Shown here: piece by piece, positions 55,373 through 64,000 of the stretch
Numbering within the stretch: position 1 is the first letter of the stretch
How the letters are laid out: every line of letters begins with the position of its first letter
Source of the DNA: Sycobia sp. Sy_11
Lineage: Eukaryota; Arthropoda; Insecta; Hymenoptera; Epichrysomallidae
Direction of reading: 5' to 3'
DNA: 64,000 bases
Assembly: GCA_018907035.1 (NCBI GenBank)
Contig: JACCIC010000004.1
Span: 7,400,001 to 7,464,000, forward strand
Position numbers and translations under genes: made by a program
The notes under the pieces: model-generated
Told to the model about the DNA's origin: nothing
The model's input: the letters and a program-made list of their open reading frames with translations, nothing else
Database searches by the model: none

Positions 55373-58300
55373 AGAACCGAATCGCGTGGTAAACGCGTAA
55401 CGGATAAATCGATTTCATTCCATATATTGTTTCCTAGAACAAAGAGAACCGAAGCGTCATATGGATAGAGGAGGCTTGTTCAGACAAGAGGTCACTTCAA
55501 ATGAACTCGGCAAAAAATGCACGCGAAGAGGATTTTCACGAAAGCCTCGAGTAGAAATATTTTGAAAACTACTAGATCTAATCGGCACTGAGTCGTTACT
55601 GACGCTTCGTAAAATTTTGAAGCACTACATCTCGTAAAATCGGTACTTAATTTACAAGATTAAAATTGTTATGATTTAATTTATAACTAAATTCATTATT
55701 TCTATATAATTTAATAGGATGAAGAATTATAATTGAAATTAAATTAAAATGCGAAGTAATGGAAAAAGAATTACTCAAAGCATCTGTATAGAATAAATTG
55801 AGACCAACCATAACATCATGGTTTTTGAATACATATTTGCTATTTTTATTATGGAAGCGCATCAGTATATAAATTTTTTAAATGAAAAATTCGTTTATGG
55901 ATAACGGATCGACTTATTCATCCTATTTAGTCTCTATTTATACACTGTTTTTAGGTAATACGTTAGATTGATTGAATTGTTGTATTTTGCATATAGTTAT
56001 CATTTGGCGTCAATAATAATATATAGACAAAGCGTATTTTATGGGGTGATAGATTTCATTTATCAGAATTTCGCACAAATTTGCATTAAGGTATCTATCT
56101 GCATATATTCGATGTTAATAATTTGGCCAATTTATATACGTCCAAAGCGTTTTACTTATACGTAAAAGCGAAACAATACCGAGCATTAGCCGATCTAACG
56201 GACTATATAAAAATGGAATAAAAGACCATCGGTACAGAATAACTCTCGCGAATAAAGGCTGGCTAAGAGTAATTAAACGAAAGTGGGAGAGGGCGGGGCG
56301 AGTGATTCTCAACAACTTTTTTCTCCAGCGGGTGCAGAGCTTTGTATTGTCTCAGTGTAGATGCGCGTGTGCTTAATTGGAATTTAATGGCGTATGATTG
56401 CCTATCCGCTATGTACGTATGCTTTTATAAATTTTCCTCGTCAACGGCTCGGAAAATTATTCGTGCGACACTGGCAAACGGTGCAGATGGATTTTTGCTC
56501 TTCGTTTTTATATATGCGTAAATAAGGCTAAATGTTTGGGCAGTCTGCGAGCGAACAAAACATCTTTAATAGTTAGTATTCTGCATTAGCAAGAACAAAA
56601 TTGTAATAAATTTCTTTAAGCTGCGATTAAATGTAAAAAGCTATTCGAAATCATTGAGCTGTCTAGATCAAATATCAGTTGAAATCAGTCAGTTGACTAC
56701 TTTCTAAATTTCAATAAGATTATAGTAATCGAACATGGTCACAGGATAATTCCAGATTTAAACTCTACTGAGTTTAATGGCGGTATTCTTCTATATCGAC
56801 AGAGTATGACTCGAGAAGCCCTATCACCCATCAAACAATTGAACTGAAAATTGCAGAGTCGTAAAAATTTCAAACTTTTCGCCGCTTTATTATACCGATG
56901 CCAATCTCCTCGATCTGTTGATTCGAAATATCTTTATATATTTAATCATGCAATACAGAAAAAGTAACAAAATATTTTGACTCTAAAATCAATTATCCTT
57001 CAAATTCCCTACAATACGTTAAATAGTCTGTCAAAAGATTACGATTTGTTAAATTTCTAATTTTACTGAAATCACGGGGAAGGTGTTATGGGTATCTGAA
57101 ATTATTACCATGGCCTGCTCTGATAAAATTAGAACTAAAGCATCCCAGACATTAGTTACAACACAGCATAGCTATACCTGTCAATTTACGAACTTTTACT
57201 TTAAAAATATTCATGGATATTGAAAAGCTGTGTAATACATCTTAAAGAGCCTTGAAAGATCTACCGTCAATTCAGTAATTAGTTGTGATTATGAAGTATC
57301 CAAAAATTTAAATTTAAGTTTTCATAACTTTTCGCGAGACCAAAAGAACGTTTTATGACTGGTTTATGACGCGTTCATGATTTCCGTGGACAAATATCTG
57401 TAAAACTGACCGTAACAGTATACAACTCTGGATTCCTACGATATATTGATGCACTGTTATATGGGGCTACGTGGCTGTTTAAGTATCAAATATCTAAGAA
57501 CAATATCTAGCCGTAGAGAGCTTAAAAATGTTCATGAATTCTTTATAACGAGTAATCCCTTAAGAAAAACTGGTTCATAAATAAACAGGTAACGCTAACG
57601 AAAAACTACAAAAATACCAATAGAAGATTGTTATACACCTTCCCTAAAAGAATTAGAAAAAGAAATTGACTATCAAATTTTCGATTTTACTGTGAAGAAA
57701 AATAATTCATGATACAGATATGCTCATGCTCACTATGATCAGTTTTTTTAAAAAAATTATACGGTGTCGGTGTATCGCTTTAGACCTCGACATTGAAAAT
57801 ATTTAATTTCCACAGTCAGAATTTTCATAAATTAACAAATTAAAGGATTTCGATAACTTTTTGAAAAACAATGCTTGAGAATGATCTAGATATAGAGAGT
57901 AGTAAAGTATGAACCAGTGGATGTAGACCAACTGTAAGTTTCCGAAATCTTGTTCGCAGATAATATTTACCTTGTAACTGCTTTTTGTCAGATCTACTTG
58001 AATAAACGCATTGTTTCGTACAATTTTTTTTATCACATTCATATGTATGACTATTTTTCAATTGTGTTGAATATTTGTACGCGGGGGTATTCAAATTTGC
58101 ATTCAGTAAATATTCTATAAATGCTACGTTCAGTAACTGCAGAACGAACAATATGTACTTTTTCTGTATCCCACGAATTATTTTCTCAGATAAATCGTTT
58201 CGTATTCAATTTAATTAGATAAACTAATTGAATCCATCAATGAACGATATTTATTAAGGATGTAATAAGTATAGTTAGTTATGGATACAGAAGCTGCAAT

Positions 58301-61300
58301 TGTCCATGAGAGGGCTTATAATAAACAAATAAGTTTTTTAATAAATGTTGTTAAAAAATAAATACCATCGATCAGAATTAAAATTTTTTTAAAAGCATAA
58401 AATATTCAACTTAAAATGAAATAGAGCCATTGTTTCACTGAAGTGGAAAAAAGTTATCGGTCCAATATATACGAATTCACTCTTATATTCGCTTTTAATT
58501 CTATCGTATCGAAATTTTTTCGATATACATATATTTATATATTGTTTAACTCTTTATCTTTCTTCCTCTTTTGTTTTTTCTTTTTATACTTTATTCTCCA
58601 GAGAGAAAATGTAATATTTTTCTCTCGCGCGCTGATAGCCAGCAGAAAATTTTATTCCGTACGCCTGGGGATCGCGAGAAAGCATTTTTTATTATTAATT
58701 CAGGAATGATGTACTGTATGTATGTAAGGGGCACTGATCAATTTATCCGTGAAAACTAAATTATATCTTTTATCATGCAAATTTATATGCTGCATTAAGT
58801 TGCAAATTATATATATTGCAAAATAGACGATTATTATAGTTTTTGATAAGTAATTTTTTTCATCTTTCTGTATAATGGTCATCGTTTTTTGGCAAGAGAT
58901 CAAAAATTATACATATAATAGAACCAGAAATCGGTCGCGAGGTTTCCATTAGTCAAGCAGGCTAGAGCAGTTTGTAAGATTTTTTAATAATATTGTTCGA
59001 ATTTATAACTTTTTTATATATTATTATTTAAATGTGTAATTTTTTTCATAAGATTCTTGAAATTTCAATTGAAATAATAATTTTTTAAATGCACCTGCGA
59101 GCGTGCATATGCGCATTTATGCACGTATGTGTGGTTATACGTATGTGTATGTAAATTCTAATACTATATAAATTTTATTAATTCAAATTATAGAAATACG
59201 AGTTGCTGAACTACCTGTTGCTCGAGTATTATCGAGCATCTTAAAGTTCCTAGCCTTAATAGTTATCTTGTGTTCTAAAATAATTAGAATCTTCTAACAG
59301 TTTTAAAAAATATCATTGGAATATATTTTGTACAATAAGAAAAGTATATTTATGAATTAATCTAATTTATATTAATCTCAGCATTAAAATCAGCACATAT
59401 TTTTCAACGTAAATTTAATTGCTGAATCCAAATCTGATATAAAAATATGGGATTATAATAATCGTTTCGAGAACAGTTTAAATAAATATATATAAGACTT
59501 TATAAAAAGTCCTACGATGTTTTCATACTAATAACATCAATAATAATAAGGCAAGCGACTAATACAAAATTGTATGATTCTTCTCCAGCTTTCCCACGGC
59601 TATCTTAAATATGAATTTGAGATGGACACAAACATTATTTTTAAATCAAAATCATTTTTGTCGGAAGCCAAACTAGGAAAAATTATATATTTGGCAGAAC
59701 TTACTTATATAATTGAAAAATTATATAATTGCAACTTAATTTTCAGTTTACGAAAAGAGAATATTTTTGTTAAATAGGCACGAATAAGTTTTTAAAAATT
59801 TAAAACTTTTTTAGAGATAGTAAAACTATGTGAAAAATCATATAAAATTTATGAGTGAAGTGATGGAAAATTATAATAAATTAGGATTTCTTATGAATTT
59901 GAAATCATACTTTCTCAATTCTCACCTTGAATACATTGCTGAAAATATTCGAAACTTCAAAGAACAAAGAAAAAGGTTAAATATTTCATTAGAATATTCA
60001 AGAATTAGAGAGTCGATATCAAGTACGATGGGATATGAATATTATAGCAGACTTTAGTTCGAGCTTAAAGAGAGTCTACAAGAATTCTTAATTTTACATG
60101 AATTCTTAAAGATAATTCTTATGTAGGTATTTTAAAGAATATGTGACCGAATAACGCATTACAGAAGTAAGTTATTCGCGCATGCTAAAACTGAATTATT
60201 CTGTCGTGTCTAGTGATGAAGTTCATAGTAAGTTTATCTATCTAAACAAATATGTTATTATTCAATTACAATTTTCACCATTACAAAGCCAGTATTAATC
60301 TCTAGATAAAATTTGACAAAATCGTCTCGATTATCTGTACTCCAGCCTATACTATTCTATCTTAGCTGTACGAGTGTTAAAAATTTGTCTGAGTATTTTG
60401 TACCGAAAGTATTTTGTAATATCTAATCCAACCAAAGCACAGACATATAAATACTTAGCAATCAGATATTACCACGTTTTGTAGCTAATAGTGCCCAGAA
60501 CCAGACACCATATCACGTGTGTATATTTATAATTAACTGATTGAAATTCTCGGATTTCTAGAAAAGTTATTTTGTAACGAAAAGTATGCTTATTCAAACT
60601 ATTTGAAGATAAAAGATAGTGTAGACGAGCAAAGCATTCTACAGTGATGTTTTTCTGCAGAATAAAATTCAGATTCACTGGCTTGAACTTTGTGATACTA
60701 ACTTAATTAAAATTGAACAGTTTACTTTCTTTACCATTGTATAATCTTGCTAATTGAATTAGATAGCTCGAATGTCATGCTTTTTTTCAGGTTTAAAAAA
60801 TAATTTTTATGATGAACTGAGTGCGAATACTAATACTACACTGATTGACATTATCAGTTTTCTGAAGCAGTTATTTTTTTGAAATTGACTATCCCATCTC
60901 AATGACGATTAGATGCTTGGAAATGGCTTGGGGTGTTACTCGAAACTATAAAGTAAGTTCTTCTTGCGACTAGCACGGATTATTGTTGAGGTATGTCTCT
61001 CTTTCGGCATTCTAAAATTTTTTTGCTGAACTCTATCTGGCCATCGTCTTCTATTTTGAAACGCACGAAGTACTTTCAAGACGTTCTAACATCTAGAACA
61101 TTTTCACAGTATGCTCGTGAGAGTCAACGATGAACTTCAGATGGATTGTTTTTAAATTAAACCAGCAAAGTAAAACTTCCTGCATATCTAATTTTATAGG
61201 CAAGTAATTTTACATTTTGAACGCCAGAAATAATTTTGTATATAAGCTTATGTTCATTTTGAGAGATGCAATTTCATAGAGTTTTTGATGCTCTTTAATA

Positions 61301-62116
61301 TATCACAGTCTTCATAGTCAAAAATGGCGCAGAGGGTGGATATGAAATTAGTAATAAAAACGAATTGTTTAAGTTGCAGAGCCAATGTAATTTTATCGAG
61401 ATTTCTATTTAAGCATCTTGAACGTTAAATAAGACAAATGATCGAAACGTGAGAAATCACGCTGATATATCGTCTTGATGGGAAAGAATTGCGCGACTGC
61501 GCTTTAGGAGATGAAATTGAGATCGATTGAAATTCCAATTAGTTATTCACTTTTCCCCTAAAAATCACAGCGGTGTATTATGGAAAAAAATAAGGAACAA
61601 TCCTTCAAAAGCCTCAGCGCATAATTCCTTTTATAAACAAGTTTATCTTTGGTGCAGTTATATATGAACGCGCTGATTGGCGAGTTCCATCATGATCGGG
61701 AGCACAAATTCAACGTCGGGCAACTCGCTTACACTAATTAAAATTTCAAACTCGTTTATTCTTGTGTCGCCACCGATGGTGTGCAAAGTCAAATTCTTAG
61801 AGATCATTCTTCCTCTTTCCTCCGATCTCTTTCTTCTCTTTTCACCGCTCTGACGACAAGAAAGCCCGATAGTATATACATATATATGGTACTCGAGAAC
61901 TTCGTAGCTAAGCCACAGATATCTAGAAGACAAGGAAAAAGACGAAAGAGAAATTTCCTCGACGTTCGCCTCCGAGAGCTTATGTAAGTGTTTTCCAGAG
62001 GGGTTTTCACGTAGACCGGTCGAGCAAGAAAGAAAGTGATTGTAACGTTCTTTGTCCCTTCGCCAGTCATCCCTGTAGAAGTTATGATGTGCGAGGTCTC
62101 CCTCTCTCGTTCTCTT

Positions 62117-62117
<1 letters not shown>
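55370..62117. other. AT-rich DNA, no gene seen
   Basis: All frames are short and lack features. Slightly GC-richer patches at 56260-56480 and 61670-62100 may be conserved non-coding DNA. Confidence 0.5.

Positions 62118-62169
<52 letters not shown>
62118..62169. repeat. (AC)n microsatellite
   Basis: About 26 AC units; minus-strand frames give Cys-Val runs. Confidence 0.95.
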
Positions 62170-62173
<4 letters not shown>

Positions 62174-62846
62174 CTCTCACTCGCTTGTCCTCCAAATTGA
62201 TGCGTGCGAAACGATAATGCCGAAGCGTAACGCTATAGATATATACACATACACGAAGCGTGACTGGAATACCGAGAGTGGTTACGCGTGATATTGCTAT
62301 CACCGTCGGGGTTATTATGCCGTATCCTCTCTGCAGATATGTGACCCTTCCTTATGTGCACATAGTGGGATTTCACGCGGAATTATATAGTCCCGCCAAT
62401 GGGCGAGCTTATTACGGTCGCGGCGTAACGACGATGCCTATATTACGAGCGACTTTTATGACAACCGCGAATTCGCCCTTTAGAATAGGGTTACATGCAT
62501 TATACGTCTATAGGTCTAATTTTATAAGTGTACATAAGTTTTTTTACAAAATATTTGTTGCATCAATCTTGTAATATAATTTTTACTACATACTTTTTAT
62601 ATGCGCGCGCGCGCGTGTGTAAAATATTTACTTTATGCTTGATAAAAGGTCGATGTCGATTAAGCGTAATTGACAAAGTGACTTCGCTATTCAGAACTAT
62701 TATAAAGAGAAAAACAATAAAAATTAATTTTCAATGAGATTTTTAAAAGTTGACATCGTCTGTAAGCCATTATATCATTAAATCAGATTATCGCGATTGC
62801 TGTAGATAAAAAATTATTAATATCGATAAACAATTTCTACGCTTTC
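62170..62846. other. Mixed-composition, CpG-containing DNA
   Basis: 62170-62480 has balanced composition and many CpG, then AT-rich sequence with a CG/TG tract at 62603-62620. The 104-codon + frame at 62260-62574 has no domain features. Confidence 0.4.
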
Positions 62847-62847
62847 T

Positions 62848-62878
<31 letters not shown>

Positions 62879-62886
62879 CGCGCGTG
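62847..62886. repeat. (TG)n(CG)n microsatellite
   Basis: TG units followed by CG units, alternating purine/pyrimidine. Confidence 0.95.
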
Positions 62887-64000
62887 CGTTGCTGTTCTTG
62901 TGGTAGTAAAACTGCACATTTGGACTGCATTAGTTTATTAGAAAATAATTTTAACAGCGTAATTTTAATATCTTTAATTTGGTATAGGTTATATTTTTTT
63001 ATGGAAAAATGCATATAAAATACAATTATAGAAATACAATTGCTATTGTTCGAATTAATAATACTATAAAGATAAAATATAAAGAAAAAAAAAACATGTC
63101 GATAGTTTCACAAGTTTATTGTGGCTTTTTTTTGGGCGTCCAGATCATTTTCAAGGAATGTAAGATATATACGATGTGCATATACCGTCTTATTTTCTTG
63201 AATTTTTTATCTATATAATAATATAATATAATGTGTGAAATTATAAGAAGGAGAAAATGTGAAAAAGGTGAAATAATTCGTTGCAATTGTATTTATTCTA
63301 ACATAACACTGAATTTTATAAAACCGTTTGAACGGGCATAACAGTAGGTGCTATAAACTCTAATACGTGTTTCACGCGTAGGGGTGGCTGATTTTGTATT
63401 TGAACTACATTATTTGAGCAATCCAATGTAATTGGATAATCCAATGTATTTTTATATAACATGTTCGTAATTTTTTGAAAATAGCTTGACCGCCGAAATA
63501 GTTGTCAAAATAAAATTCTCTTATTATACTCCGAGACTATCCAATTAGTTTTTTTTATTAATATAATTTTGCACATTAATTATCAGTTAGATTACATGCA
63601 CAGTACTTGAAAATTAACTGGAATGGTTGTGTTCATTATATTTCAAAATCAAGTAAGTTTTATAATTGATAGAAGATTCTTTATGTACGGGGGAAATATA
63701 AAAATAACTATATTATTATAAATATTGTTATGAAATTACAATTGATAATTTTAATAAAAATTTTTCGTTTAACTCAAGTTTTGTTTATTTATAACGTTAG
63801 CTAGTTTGATGATGAAGCCATTGCCCATATGTTATAATAAGCATACAAAATATATATTCTTTCACTAATTTCAAAGAATAGAATTTATTCTCAACATTGA
63901 TAATAACGGCAAAGAAACGAAAATTGAGTAAAATTATCGAATTTTATTTCTATTCAAAGAAAAGTTTCAGTTTGAAATTTCGATTTTAGTATATATAATG
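62887..64000. other. AT-rich DNA to window end, no gene seen
   Basis: No supported frame, RNA gene or element. Confidence 0.5.

Noticed and set aside
61658..62170. 170-codon minus-strand frame
   Set aside because: Starts in a (CA)n repeat giving Cys-Val runs; the remainder has no domain features and no splice or promoter context.
1..64000. CRISPR array, bacterial operon or prokaryotic mobile element
   Set aside because: No spaced palindromic repeats; introns, mariner, gypsy and Polinton genes show eukaryotic DNA.

Overview
The window looks like a stretch of insect nuclear DNA, most plausibly hymenopteran (inference). It is very AT-rich, full of TA, GA and CA/CG microsatellites, and carries spliceosomal introns and three classes of eukaryotic transposon: Ty3/gypsy, mariner and Polinton/Maverick. 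I found no convincing host protein-coding gene, and no rRNA, tRNA or CRISPR.

Region 1 (1-5486) is the 3' part of a Ty3/gypsy-type LTR retrotransposon. It holds the end of gag, a frameshifted protease, a largely intact reverse transcriptase/RNase H frame, a deleted integrase, a proline/glycine-repeat tail with an AT-hook, and a probable 3' LTR of about 1.34 kb. Region 2 (5487-14228) is AT-rich, with two dead mariner transposases (10750-11366 on -, 12250-13127 on +) and one GC-rich orphan open segment (13458-13634 on -).

Region 3 (14229-18335) is a rearranged relic. A unit of about 750 bp is tandemly duplicated, the second unit is split by about 970 bp, and it leads into a decayed fragment of a Polinton-type DNA polymerase B.

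Region 4 (18336-36819) is the centrepiece. A 14.3 kb Polinton/Maverick-like interior (19787-34081) lies between two directly oriented copies of a 1.45 kb repeat. The interior has nearly the whole Polinton gene set: protein-primed-type polymerase B, retroviral-type integrase with chromodomain, packaging ATPase, PLA2-domain minor capsid protein, adenovirus-like cysteine protease, penton-like protein and a full-length double-jelly-roll-type major capsid protein, plus five less well understood genes. Replication and packaging genes are broken by stops and frameshifts, while the penton-like and major capsid frames are intact. At least three introns are visible. The right-hand repeat was then hit by a mariner with an intact 347-aa D92D34D transposase, 24-bp inverted repeats and a TA target duplication. 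The left-hand repeat preserves the matching empty site.

Region 5 (36820-64000) is mainly non-coding, with long microsatellites, hairpin-forming inverted repeats, two CpG-rich promoter-like blocks (41640-42200 and 44360-45345), one perfect NRF1-type palindrome (49152-49163), and a fourth, interrupted mariner relic (about 51280-52515).

The gene sets make sense as units. The gypsy pol domains would have served reverse transcription and integration. The Polinton set would have served protein-primed replication, integration and virion assembly. As they stand, only the 34.4-35.7 kb mariner looks capable of encoding a working enzyme for its own movement.
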